DNA of 64,000 bases from Propionibacteriaceae bacterium (GTDB taxonomy: Bacteria; Actinomycetota; Actinomycetes; Propionibacteriales; Propionibacteriaceae), in assembly GCA_031267645.1 (NCBI GenBank), contig JAIRYW010000030.1:62001-126000 (forward strand), in the 5' to 3' direction. The notes under the pieces are model-generated. The model had not been told where the DNA came from, searched no databases, and saw only the letters and a list, made by a program, of their open reading frames with translations. Positions 47,140 through 57,502 of the stretch are shown here, piece after piece. Made by a program: the position numbers and the translations under genes. Within the stretch, counting starts at the first letter, position 1. Each line of letters starts with the position of its first letter.

Positions 47140-49147
47140 GGCCAACGCCGCCATCGGGCGGATCCGGGCCATGCCCTACGGCCGGGCCCGCAGCGAGGCG
47201 GCCGAGCGGGAGGCCCGTCGGATCGAGTCGGAGGGCCCGGACGAGGCCCGCGCCTACGCCCTGACCGCCCTGGTCGAAGCCCTGACCTGGGGCGACGAGT
47301 ACGAGAAGGCCTTCCTGCCCTTCACCCGTCTCCTGCGCTGGTGGGACGCCCACCCGGAGCAATTCGACCGTTACGACCAGTCGGTCATGTTCTGGGAGTT
47401 CGGCTGGATCATGTCCGACCTGCCCCAGATCCCGACCGTCAGCCGGGTCCAGGTCGAGGCCACCTTGGACGACATGGAACGGCGCTTCGCCTTGGCCAAC
47501 CGGGGCATGGAGCGGGTCTGGTCGTCGCGGCTGGACTGGGCCCTGTTGCGCGGCGGCGACGACGTCGACCAGATCTTCACCACCTGGCTGACCATGCCGC
47601 CGGACGAGGACGACTCCTGCGACGCCTGCCACGAGGCCTTGCATGCCGAATACCTGGCCTGGCGCGGCCAACTCGAGCCGTCCATCGCCATCTTGGAGAC
47701 GGCCGTCGCCTCCGACCGCAACTGCTCGCGCGAGCCGGCCGCCATGCTGACCGATCTGGCCCTGGCCTATCTGGACCAGGGCCGCTGGCAGGCCACCGAG
47801 GAGATCCTGCCCAAGGCCCTGGCCGAGCTGAAGAAGGCGGTCTCGACCAGCCTGTCCTCGGCTTACGCCCGCGTCTTCGAGATCTACGGCCGGGCCCACC
47901 GGCCGGACCTGGCTTTGGAACTGCTGGCCGAACGACAGAAGGACCTCGACACGGGCACGCCGTACCGGCGTCTGAACGTGTCGCGCCGGATCGTCTCCGG
48001 CTGCGCCGCCCTGATGGCGGTCGGCCTGGGCTCCGAGCCAGTCGCCCTGACCGGCCTGGCGGTCTCGGACGTGGCCCAGCTGCACGACTGGGCCCTGGCC
48101 CAAGCCGAGGACCTGACGGCCCAGTTCGACCGTCGCAACGGCACCACCGAACAGTCGCAGCGCCTGGCCGCCGCCCGCCTGGCCCGGCCCACCCCCGACC
48201 GCTTGGAGTTCCGCGGCTTGGCCCAGGCCGTGGCCGAGATCTCCGCCGCCGCCGAGCGGGCCGCCCTCGACTCCTCCGACGAACCGGGCGACAACGCTCA
48301 ATCGATCGTCTCGGCCGCCGACCGACCGGGCCAGCCTCCGGTCGGTCCGGACCGCCGCCAAGCCGAACTGGCTTGGTCGGAGGAGCGCTGGGCCGACGCC
48401 GCCGCGGCCTTCCAACGGGCCGCCGAACTGGCCCAAGCCGACGGCTTGCTGCGCCTGTCCGGTTGGGATTGGGCTGAAGCGGCCCGTTGCCTGCGCCAGG
48501 CCGACCAGCCCGAGGCGGCCAGCCTGGCCTACCGCCAGGCCCTGTCCCGGCTGCGGGCCGGCGACGCCCCGGTCGAGGAACTGTCCCAGGTCTTGGTGGC
48601 CTGGGCTCCGACGGTCGGGCCGGACGGCTGGGCCGACTTCGTGGAGGAGACCAACACCGCGCGCGGCCAACTGCCGCCCCTGGTCAGCGAACGGGAGGAC
48701 GGCCCCGAGCTGGACGACGTGGCCGGTTTCGGTTTGACCTTCAAGCCGATCCGCCGCCAGCTCAAGGCGCGGGCCGACTTGGACGACGCCCTGGCCCGGG
48801 TCCTGGCCAGCTGGGGCGGGCCGGATCAACGCCTGACCGCCATCGAGCGGGCCCGTTCGGCGACCGAGGTCTACCGCAGCGTCGGGGCCACCCTGGACGC
48901 CGCCCACACCGATTGGCTGTTGGGCCGGCTGACCGAGGCCGAGGGCTGGGACGACCAGGCCGAGCAGGGTTACAAGGCCGCCCTGGAGGGTTTCAAAACC
49001 GGCGGTCAGCGTCAAGCCGAGTTCTGCCACCGCGTGGCCACCAGCTGGGCCGAGCTGTGCCAACGTTCGGGGCACCCGGAGCGGGCCCAAGCCATCCTGT
49101 CCGCCGATCCCCACGTCGACCCCGAAGCCAGCGACCAGGAGGACTGA
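47120..49147 (+). CDS. TPR-repeat protein, partner of the HSP90-like chaperone
   Basis: A 675-residue all-helical protein with no signal peptide or membrane span. TPR-like pairs are visible, for example RIESEGPDEARAYALTALVE, LEPSIAILETAVASDRNCSR, LTDLALAYLDQGRWQATEEI, and near the C-terminus WLLGRLTEAEGWDDQAEQGY. CDACHEA (about residue 170) is a C-x2-C-H cluster. TPR domains are the classic docking partners of HSP90, and the gene overlaps the HSP90 gene by 20 bases, so a co-chaperone role is likely but inferred. Its TGATG overlap with the YbjN gene continues the coupling. Confidence 0.75.
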   Translation: MSRSVVEANAAIGRIRAMPYGRARSEAAEREARRIESEGPDEARAYALTALVEALTWGDEYEKAFLPFTRLLRWWDAHPEQFDRYDQSVMFWEFGWIMSDLPQIPTVSRVQVEATLDDMERRFALANRGMERVWSSRLDWALLRGGDDVDQIFTTWLTMPPDEDDSCDACHEALHAEYLAWRGQLEPSIAILETAVASDRNCSREPAAMLTDLALAYLDQGRWQATEEILPKALAELKKAVSTSLSSAYARVFEIYGRAHRPDLALELLAERQKDLDTGTPYRRLNVSRRIVSGCAALMAVGLGSEPVALTGLAVSDVAQLHDWALAQAEDLTAQFDRRNGTTEQSQRLAAARLARPTPDRLEFRGLAQAVAEISAAAERAALDSSDEPGDNAQSIVSAADRPGQPPVGPDRRQAELAWSEERWADAAAAFQRAAELAQADGLLRLSGWDWAEAARCLRQADQPEAASLAYRQALSRLRAGDAPVEELSQVLVAWAPTVGPDGWADFVEETNTARGQLPPLVSEREDGPELDDVAGFGLTFKPIRRQLKARADLDDALARVLASWGGPDQRLTAIERARSATEVYRSVGATLDAAHTDWLLGRLTEAEGWDDQAEQGYKAALEGFKTGGQRQAEFCHRVATSWAELCQRSGHPERAQAILSADPHVDPEASDQED

Positions 49148-49626
49148 TGGGATATTTCACCAAGCCGGACGGCTCCCTGCTGACGACCGACGTGTCGCCG
49201 TTGTCCAACGAGCGCATCCAAGCTTGTCTAGACTCGCACGACTGGCACTACCGGATCGACTCCGACGGCGACATCGGCGGCTGGTGGGACGGCCACTGGT
49301 TCTATTTCTTCATCCGGGGCTCCGACCGTGACATCTTCTTCGTCCAAGCCCTGTGGGATCGCAACCTGCCGGCGGCTGAAGTGACCAATCTGCTCGAACA
49401 CGTCAACACCTGGAATGGTGGCCATCTGTGGCCCAAGCTGGCCACCCGCCAGCAAGACGAACGGGCCGTGGCCCTGGCCTCCTTGGCCGTCAACTACGCC
49501 CACGGCCTGACCGACGCCCAGTTGGACGAGCACCTGCGCTGCGCCATCGCCACCTCGATCGAGGCCTTCAACTGGCTGGACGACCTCTACCCGGCCGAAG
49601 CGGCCGCTTGCCGCGACAACGACTAG
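49147..49626 (+). CDS. YbjN-domain protein
   Basis: A 159-residue soluble protein matching the YbjN family, which has a type III secretion chaperone-like fold: LSNERIQACLDSHDWHYRID, WWDGHWFYFFIRGSDRDIFF, VTNLLEHVNTWNGGHLWPKL, then a helical C-terminus. ATG lies within the stop of the TPR gene. As the last member of an HSP90-TPR-YbjN operon, it may act as a small client-binding factor; the biochemical function of YbjN proteins is not well established. Confidence 0.78.
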   Translation: MGYFTKPDGSLLTTDVSPLSNERIQACLDSHDWHYRIDSDGDIGGWWDGHWFYFFIRGSDRDIFFVQALWDRNLPAAEVTNLLEHVNTWNGGHLWPKLATRQQDERAVALASLAVNYAHGLTDAQLDEHLRCAIATSIEAFNWLDDLYPAEAAACRDND

Positions 49627-49750
49627 ATCCACTCCCAGCACCCGGCTGACCAGGCCGCTCCCACTACCCGGACCGCTCGGACCCGCCCCGGATCGCACCG
49701 CCCCCGCCATGGGGACGCCGCCGCCTTGGGGAACGGCGCTCTCGGGCCGG

Positions 49751-50317
49751 TCAGGCCGCTTCGGCCGGCCGACCGGTGGGCCGGGCGTAGTAGACGTACG
49801 GGAAGACGACGGCCACGCGCAGCCAATCCGGCCCAAGGTCGTTGGCCGGGTCGTTCAAGGGCCGGCGCCGATGCTCCCAGACCTCGGTCGAAGGGGCCAC
49901 GTCGTGGTAGTCCCGCCCGGCCCCGACCGAATGCCAGCCCTGCCGGCCCCACCGCTCCAGCTCCTCCAACTCGTTGTCGAAGGTCAAAGGCTTGAGCCGC
50001 CAGACCTTTTCCGGGCGGTCGCCCTGGGGGGCGTGCTCCGACCAGGCCGGTGGCTCGACTCGGCCGAACCGTTGTTGTGCCGCCTGTCGCGTGATGCCTA
50101 ACTCGGTTCCGATGCGCGACCAGCTGAGATCGGCCCGCCGCGCCGCCAAGACGGCCTGGCCGAACAGTTCCGAGGCTTGTTCGGCGACAGCGGCGGCGAC
50201 CGCCACCAAGTCCAGCCAAACATCGTCGCCAGATTGGTCGACCCGGCGGTCGAACTCCTGCCCGACCACGTCGTCGATCAGGTTCCGGCGTAGGGCGTCA
50301 CGGTCGATCAGGGACAT
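49751..50317 (-). CDS. Helix-turn-helix protein of unknown function
   Basis: A 188-residue protein. Residues 40-85 (AEQASELFGQAVLAARRADL, SWSRIGTELGITRQAAQQRF) form a sigma-like helix-turn-helix with the GITRQAAQQRF recognition helix common in actinobacterial small regulators. The C-terminal half (LKPLTFDNELEELERWGRQG and WEHRR) resembles DUF4177-type domains that follow such helices. GGAGG precedes the ATG. It is divergent to nothing close and convergent with the HSP90 operon. It could regulate that operon, but no site was found. Confidence 0.6.
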   Translation of the reverse strand: MSLIDRDALRRNLIDDVVGQEFDRRVDQSGDDVWLDLVAVAAAVAEQASELFGQAVLAARRADLSWSRIGTELGITRQAAQQRFGRVEPPAWSEHAPQGDRPEKVWRLKPLTFDNELEELERWGRQGWHSVGAGRDYHDVAPSTEVWEHRRRPLNDPANDLGPDWLRVAVVFPYVYYARPTGRPAEAA

Positions 50318-50464
50318 GGCTCCTCCTAAGTCCTGTCCAAAGCGGCGGGGCGGTGAAAAGACGAGGCCGCTCCGCCTGCTCCAGTCCAGGGTAATTGAGA
50401 CGCCCGATCAGTCAATCCCCAACCGGTGTGTCACGCCCGACCGTACCTGAGCTCCCCCCAAATA

Positions 50465-50501
50465 GAGGGAGGGGGGGCGCCCCCCAGCACCCCCCCTCCT
50501 C
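50465..50501 (-). terminator. GC-rich hairpin downstream of the FGGY kinase gene
   Basis: Arms GAGGGAGGGGGGG and CCCCCCCTCCTC pair around a loop that itself contains GGGGCGCCCC. It lies 60 bases after the kinase stop in an otherwise empty 243-base gap between convergent-side genes. No U run follows, so an intrinsic terminator is plausible but not certain. Confidence 0.4.
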
Positions 50502-50560
50502 AACCCCTGGCGGACACGACAAGCGGTCCGTACGGGGATCAGTGGTACGTCTCTATATGG

Positions 50561-52126
50561 TCAGCGATACTTCTCCTGGAAATTGACCACGCCGTCGAAG
50601 GCTTCGCCGGTCAAAGCCCGGAAGACCTTGCGCCAAGTCTGATAAGCGTCTTCGTAACGGCCGACCACAGCCGGATTGGGCTCGTAGCGTTTCGTCACTT
50701 GCACCATACTACGGGCTGCCTCGGAAAAGTCCGAATAGACCCCCACCCCGACGGCCGCCACCATGGCGCAACCCAAGGCTGTGGCCTCTTCGCAAGCCAC
50801 CGTCTCGCAAGGACGGTTATAGATGTCGGCTTGCATCTGGCACCAGAACTCGGAGCGCGAGATGCCGCCGGTCAGCCGCACAGTGGAATACTCCGGCACA
50901 TTGCCTTCGACCATGGCGTCGAGCATGTCGCGGATGTCGAAGCAAATGCCCTCCATGGCCGCCCGCACCAAGTCGTTGCGAGTGTGGGCGAAGGTCATGC
51001 CGATGAAGGTGCCACGGGCGTTGGCGTCGTAATTCGGCGTGTTGGCCCCTTGCAGATAGGGCAGGAAGAAGATGCCGTTGGAGCCGGGCGCCGACTTCTG
51101 GGCCGAGGTGGTGAGGAAGTCGTAGACCTCCAGACCGAGGTACTTGGCGGTCAGGTCCTCGACGTCGCAGAACTCGCCCTTGAACCACTTGAAGGCGCTG
51201 CCGGCCGAGTTGGCCTGGCCCTCCATGACGTAGGCGCCGTCCGGGGTGCCCAGGACGTAGCACTTGCGCAGCGGGTCGCGCAGCAGCTGGGCCGACTTGC
51301 CGGCCGTGATGCCGGCGGTGCCGCCGCAGGCGTAGCCGATGCCCTGGTCGACGCAGCCGCAGCCCAGGCAGCCGGACTGCTGGTCGCCGGTGCCCATGAC
51401 CAACGGCGTGCCGACGGCCAGACCGGTCTTGGCCGCCACCGCTTCGGTGACCTGGCCGATGATCTCACCCGACTTGCGCAGCGGCGCCAGCTTGTTGATG
51501 TCGACGTCGAAGATGTCGCACAGCTTCTGGCTGTAGGAGAAAGACTCGTCGTTGAGCTGGAGCCAAGGCGTGTCGTTGTAGTCGTCGTAGTAGTCGTCGG
51601 CGCCGTAGGCCTTGGTCAGGAAGCCCATCATGGTGTGGATGCGGGTGGCGTTGGCGTAGGCCTCGGGCGCGTTCTTCTTGACCCACTGCAATTTGCCGGA
51701 GGGGAAGACGCCGCCCAGCGGCATGCCGCAGACGTCGTACAGCTCGTCCGGAGTCATGCCGCCGGCCGCCAGCTGCTCGACCATCGAGGGCAGCATCTCA
51801 GCCGAGCGCAGGTCCTGCCAGATGATGATCGGGTGGGTGAAACCGCCGGCGGCGTCGCGCGTGATCATGGTGCAACGGAACATGTCGAAGCTGATGCCGG
51901 CGATCTCGGTGGGGTCGATCTGGGCCTTGGACAAGGCGATGCGCGTGCTCTCGTAGCAGGTCTCGATCATGGCGTCGCCGTCGGCGATGACCCGTCCCAC
52001 GCCGGGGTAGGTCAGCGGGTTCATGACCTGGCCATAGGCGATCATGTTGCCCTTGAAATCGAAGATGGCCGTTCTGGTGCTGGTGGTGCCACAGTCGACG
52101 CCGACGAGGTACTTCTTTTCGGTCAC
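50561..52126 (-). CDS. FGGY-family carbohydrate kinase
   Basis: A 521-residue kinase of the xylulokinase/glycerol kinase superfamily. Seen are the N-terminal phosphate motif YLVGVDCGTTSTRTAIFDFK, IIIWQDLR, the GDQQSGCLGCG region, and the C-terminal RLTGGISRSEFWCQMQADIY with CEEATALGCAM. Substrate specificity cannot be read. GTG 52126 follows AAAGGAG. The upstream gene on the same strand is a multi-span membrane protein, so uptake and phosphorylation of the same polyol or sugar is plausible. Composition is a little less GC-rich than the neighbours. Confidence 0.82.
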   Translation of the reverse strand: MTEKKYLVGVDCGTTSTRTAIFDFKGNMIAYGQVMNPLTYPGVGRVIADGDAMIETCYESTRIALSKAQIDPTEIAGISFDMFRCTMITRDAAGGFTHPIIIWQDLRSAEMLPSMVEQLAAGGMTPDELYDVCGMPLGGVFPSGKLQWVKKNAPEAYANATRIHTMMGFLTKAYGADDYYDDYNDTPWLQLNDESFSYSQKLCDIFDVDINKLAPLRKSGEIIGQVTEAVAAKTGLAVGTPLVMGTGDQQSGCLGCGCVDQGIGYACGGTAGITAGKSAQLLRDPLRKCYVLGTPDGAYVMEGQANSAGSAFKWFKGEFCDVEDLTAKYLGLEVYDFLTTSAQKSAPGSNGIFFLPYLQGANTPNYDANARGTFIGMTFAHTRNDLVRAAMEGICFDIRDMLDAMVEGNVPEYSTVRLTGGISRSEFWCQMQADIYNRPCETVACEEATALGCAMVAAVGVGVYSDFSEAARSMVQVTKRYEPNPAVVGRYEDAYQTWRKVFRALTGEAFDGVVNFQEKYR

Positions 52127-52634
52127 GCTATCTCCTTTGATGTGCGTCCGTAGTGAGGTTTTTTGGATTGATTGCGGTCCCCGCCAGGACCGGAGTGGAA
52201 AAAATGAACCGGTGCGGGATCGGGCCGGATGGCCGAGTCCGATCCTCCTCGCTGCGCTTAGGTCCGAGACGCCGGCGACAGGGGGCGGCCTGTCGCCGGC
52301 GCCCCGGATGGCAGGGAGGGTTAGTCAGCTTCCGGGTTCGTCGTCGTCGAACGGCTTCCGAGAGGGCCTGGACGGCGTCGTCGAAGGGATCGGAGAAATT
52401 CAGATTCGAGAGTTCATTGGCAGACCGGCCCGGCCGAAGCCCCGGGCTAGTCGCCGGCCTTGCCGAGAGAGCGGGCCGTCGCGTCAGAGAGAGGTTTGTT
52501 GTTTAAGTTGGTGACGTGCCCCCCGCTGTCCGGCCCCCCAGCGGAAGAGGGGGCCGGACAGAACGGGGATGGCACATCCTATCGAATGGTCGGTTTCGGC
52601 GGGCAACAATCACCGGAACCGACCGGAGCTAGGA
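52127..52634. other. 508-base gap between membrane protein and FGGY kinase genes
   Basis: No convincing gene. It contains a very stable hairpin (listed separately) near the membrane-protein stop and the kinase ribosome binding site at its left edge. Small plus-strand frames (for example 52153-52506) have no ribosome binding site or similarity. The kinase may have its own promoter here. Confidence 0.5.
52526..52561 (-). terminator. Strong hairpin downstream of the membrane protein gene
   Basis: A perfect 13-base stem, CTGTCCGGCCCCC with GGGGGCCGGACAG, and a 10-base loop, about 75 bases after the 52635 gene stop on the minus strand. There is no clear U tract. It may terminate or attenuate read-through into the FGGY kinase gene. 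Confidence 0.6.
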
Positions 52635-53606
52635 TCAGCCGACCAGAGCGAAGACCACCCACACCAGCGTGTTACCGGTGAAGATGGCGAAGGCCGGCGG
52701 ATCAATATGGGTGTTGCCACGGATCTGGAAGAGCCGCGCGAACAGCTCGCCCAGGAAGGCGGCGACGATGCCGAAGACGGTGCCGATCAGCATGGCTCCC
52801 AGGGCGGCCCCCCAGTTGATCACGCCATTGCTGGCGGCCAACGAGTCGATCCCGGCCACGACCGGGTAGAAGACCAGAGCGCCCAAGCCGGCGATGTTGG
52901 TGACGTGGTGGGTCACCGGCGTGGTGCCGCCCAGAGACAGGATCAAGATCGTGATAGCCGAGAAGGCGAAGGGCAGAGTGTTGGCCATCATTCCGATGCC
53001 CGGCACGGTGACGCCCAAGTAAACCGACACGCCAGCGGCGAACAGGCCGCCCAGCAGACCCATGGTGAGCAGTTGGGTCGGCTTCTCGTGGTAATCGAGC
53101 CAGTGCTGGCCTTCAGCGGTCGACAGCAGCTTGCCCTTTTCGGTGTTGAACAGCTTGTGGTCGCCGAAGCACATGCGCGACAGGATGGCGGAGATGATGA
53201 CGGTGGTGGCCACCGCGTCGGTGTGCCCGCCGAACCACGGGATCTCGGCCACGCCGGTCTTGATCAGGTAGCCCAAGCCACCGAACAGGGCGCCAACCGC
53301 CAGGACGTCCATCTTGCCTAGTCCCGCCAGAGGCTTGACGATGTCCTTCCCGCCGTCGAGGTATCCCCTCTTAGCGGCGTAAGCGGCAGCCGCCACGGCG
53401 CCGCCGAAGGCGATGTTCGGGCCCAAGAAGGGACCGAAGCTGACGTAATTGAACAGGTTCGCACTGAAGTCTGTGGCGCCACTGGCTGCCGCACCGATCG
53501 CGGCCAGGATTGAGAAGCCGGTCAACGCGAAGACGTAGTTACCGCCGATGGCGGCGCCAAAGAAGCCGCCACCTAGGGCGGCTACGAACATAAATAGATG
53601 TTCCAT
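52635..53606 (-). CDS. Conserved multi-span membrane protein, possible permease
   Basis: A 323-residue protein with about eight hydrophobic spans, glycine- and alanine-rich (FVAALGGGFFGAAIGGNYVF, FGPFLGPNIAFGGAVAAAAY, FSAITILILSLGGTTPVTHH). A conserved-looking polar segment lies around ILSRMCFGDHKLFNTEKGKL. I do not recognise a transporter family with confidence. Its position upstream of an FGGY kinase suggests uptake or efflux of the kinase substrate. GAGG precedes the ATG, and a TTGACA sequence lies about 95 bases upstream. Confidence 0.65.
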   Translation of the reverse strand: MEHLFMFVAALGGGFFGAAIGGNYVFALTGFSILAAIGAAASGATDFSANLFNYVSFGPFLGPNIAFGGAVAAAAYAAKRGYLDGGKDIVKPLAGLGKMDVLAVGALFGGLGYLIKTGVAEIPWFGGHTDAVATTVIISAILSRMCFGDHKLFNTEKGKLLSTAEGQHWLDYHEKPTQLLTMGLLGGLFAAGVSVYLGVTVPGIGMMANTLPFAFSAITILILSLGGTTPVTHHVTNIAGLGALVFYPVVAGIDSLAASNGVINWGAALGAMLIGTVFGIVAAFLGELFARLFQIRGNTHIDPPAFAIFTGNTLVWVVFALVG

Positions 53607-54240
53607 GATTCCTCATCTCGAATCAGCTATGAGCTGACAGCTGGGTTCATTCATAGATCTGCGGCTATTGGCGGGAAGCACCTTTGCTACTCTCCTGTCA
53701 ATCCACGAACCAATTGCAGCGACCGACGGTGCCCGCCGCAGACTTGGGAGTCAATCTAGCAACGGCCCGAGACAGCTACAAGGGAGCGCTGAATCAGTCT
53801 CAGCTGGTGGCGTGGGCTTGACCGAGGCGCCCTGAACCCGCTCTCAGCGGACGAATGTGCAGTATTTAGGCCAACCGGTGAGCGAAGCAGGCACGCTGGA
53901 GCCCGTCCGGCCCACTCCAAGCCATCGTCTAAACGATTCAACCAGTGATGATTGAACAGAATCCCAAGCCTGTGGTCAGCCCTGAGAATCATCTCAGATC
54001 GAGCTGGCCGATGGACCGCTCCGGACCGTTCCAGCCCCGCTCCCGGACGGCGCCACCGCCCGGCCCAGGGACGCCGCGCCTGGGCCGGGCGGCCCTCGGA
54101 CAGCCCCGGGCCCGCCCCGGGGCGGCGTTAGACTGCCCAACGGCGGCCCGGCGCCGTCTCTGGCGGCGCTCAACGGTCGTGTCCAACGCTCGGCTCCGGC
54201 GGATCGCGGCCGGGAGCCCGTGGCCCGGAAGGAGAAAGCT
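53607..54240. other. 634-base intergenic region
   Basis: Contains the probable promoter of the leftward membrane protein (TTGACA on the minus strand near 53695) and AAGGAG at 54229-54234 for the rightward gene. Frames such as 53756-53992 have no support. The middle part has lower GC than its surroundings. I see no RNA gene. Confidence 0.5.
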
Positions 54241-54855
54241 TTGCTTCACACCCAGCCCTTCATGGTGGAGGACGTCGAGCAGGTCAAGGACCTGATCCGC
54301 CACCACCCCCTGGCCACCATCGTGTCCGCCCCGCCCAGCGGTCTGGTGGCCAGCCACTACCCCGTCCTGGTCGAGCCGGACAGCGGCGACGACATCGTCC
54401 TGCTGACCCACTTCGGCGTCCCGGACGACCAAGCCCACCAACTGGGCCGCCACGAGGTCCTGGTCATCGTCCAGGGGCCGCACGGCTACGTCTCGCCCGG
54501 GTGGTACCCGCCGGGTCAGATCGTGCCGACTTGGAACTACGCCAACGCCCACCTCTGGGGCCGGGTCGAGCTGCTGTCCGAGCAGGAAAAGCTGCGCATG
54601 TTCCACGACATGGTCGACCGCTTCGAGGGCGCCATGCCCTGCCCCCGCAGCCTGACCCAGAACGAGGAGCTGACCCGCCAGGTCGCCACCGAAGCCGTCG
54701 GCGCCCGTATCCGCGTCACCCGCTTCCAAGCCCGCTTCCGCCTGAGCCAGAACAAGCCAGCCGAACTCCGAGACCAGGTCATCGAGCAGCTCGGACAGCC
54801 CGGCCCCTACTCCAACCCGGCCCTGGCCCAATTCATGCGCCAGCAGGTCGTCTGA
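54241..54855 (+). CDS. PaiB-like FMN-binding protein
   Basis: A 204-residue protein of the PaiB / FMN-binding split-barrel family: MLHTQPFMVEDVEQVKDLIR, HHPLATIVSAPPSGLVASHY, then GPHGYVSPGWYPPGQIVPTW and NYANAHLWGRVELL, the family's most conserved block. TTG 54241 is chosen because AAGGAG lies 6 bases upstream and the N-terminus then aligns with PaiB; an earlier GTG at 54220 is less likely. The family is linked to negative regulation of sporulation and protease genes in Bacillus, but the function here is unknown. Confidence 0.78.
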   Translation: MLHTQPFMVEDVEQVKDLIRHHPLATIVSAPPSGLVASHYPVLVEPDSGDDIVLLTHFGVPDDQAHQLGRHEVLVIVQGPHGYVSPGWYPPGQIVPTWNYANAHLWGRVELLSEQEKLRMFHDMVDRFEGAMPCPRSLTQNEELTRQVATEAVGARIRVTRFQARFRLSQNKPAELRDQVIEQLGQPGPYSNPALAQFMRQQVV

Positions 54856-55060
54856 GGGTCAGTCCGCGTCGAGCAGAAGGAACCCGCCGTAGCCCTGAGC
54901 TTGGAGGGTCTGATCCAATGTACGGAGAAGAGCGACCGGGGTTCTGGCCACCCACCCAACAACATCCTTGACCTCAGTCATGAGAGCTGCGCTCTCGCGA
55001 CGCTCGGCCGGCGTCGTCGTGACCAACGGGCTCCGGGCCTGACGGCCCTCCACCCAGTTG

Positions 55061-55143
55061 TGCGCGAGAGAGGAGTTGAACCTCCACGCCCTTGCGGGCA
55101 CTGGCACCTGAAGCCAGCGCGTCTGCCATTCCGCCACTCGCGC
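55061..55143 (-). tRNA. tRNA-Leu (anticodon CAG)
   Basis: The minus strand folds as a class II tRNA. The acceptor arms are GCGCGAG and CTCGCGC with discriminator A. The D arm contains GCGG...GGCAGACGC, and the anticodon stem CTGGC/GCCAG encloses the loop TTCAGGT with CAG. A long variable arm (GCCCGCAAGGGC) and the T arm GGAGGTTCAACTCCT follow. Length is 83 bases. The CCA end is not encoded. It lies between the PaiB-like gene and crgA. Confidence 0.95.
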
Positions 55144-55213
55144 GTAGCTGACCTTGGGTCAGCCCGATGACACTAGCACAATCCGAAGCAGGCGGTCATC
55201 TCGGATCGGGCGG

Positions 55214-55501
55214 TCACTTCCAGAAGGTCATGAGGACGAAGGACAGGGCGATCAGGCCCATGCCGATCAGCATGTTCCAGGCCCCCAGGCTGAGCATGAA
55301 GGGGAGGTACTGCGCGGCCACGTTCCAGACCACGATCCAGATGACGCCGAGCAAGGCCACGCTGATGAACAGGGGCGGCACCCAACGCCGTTCGTTGGGC
55401 AGGCCCTTCTGGCTCTTCTCTTGCCGGATGTGCTCGACCTGCTCATGGCGCTTCTGCCTACGCTTCGCCTCCGCCTGAGGCCGCGACTTCGATTCAGGCA
55501 C
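55214..55501 (-). CDS. crgA: Cell division protein CrgA
   Basis: A 95-residue actinobacterial protein: a basic N-terminus, then two membrane spans (WVPPLFISVALLGVIWIVVW and MLIGMGLIALSFVLMTFW) joined by LPFMLSLGAWN, the CrgA signature. It helps recruit FtsI and other divisome proteins to midcell. GTG start with AAAGGTGG upstream. Its place beside pknB is conserved among actinobacteria. Confidence 0.9.
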   Translation of the reverse strand: MPESKSRPQAEAKRRQKRHEQVEHIRQEKSQKGLPNERRWVPPLFISVALLGVIWIVVWNVAAQYLPFMLSLGAWNMLIGMGLIALSFVLMTFWK

Positions 55502-55585
55502 TGCACATAACCACCTTTCTGGCGCAAGACGCTGATCAGCGCTTCCTTAGCTTAAGTCAACCGGTCCGACCGGGCCACCCGCCGC

Positions 55586-57361
<1,776 letters not shown>

Positions 57362-57502
57362 CGTGATCCTTCCGCCCTGGTCGCCAGCCCGCAGATCCGG
57401 GCCAGTCTTGAAGCAGTCCAATCCTTACCGTAATGCCTGAAAGCGAACTGAGGAAGTCGAACCCGGGCAGTTTAAGGGCCTCTGGCCCCCCTGGCAGCCC
57501 CC

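Noticed and set aside
46934..49114. A ~725-codon minus-strand frame
   Set aside because: Antisense to the TPR gene, compositionally biased, no domain.
54859..54981. A 40-codon minus-strand frame just downstream of tRNA-Leu
   Set aside because: No ribosome binding site or similarity; the longer version reads through the tRNA itself.
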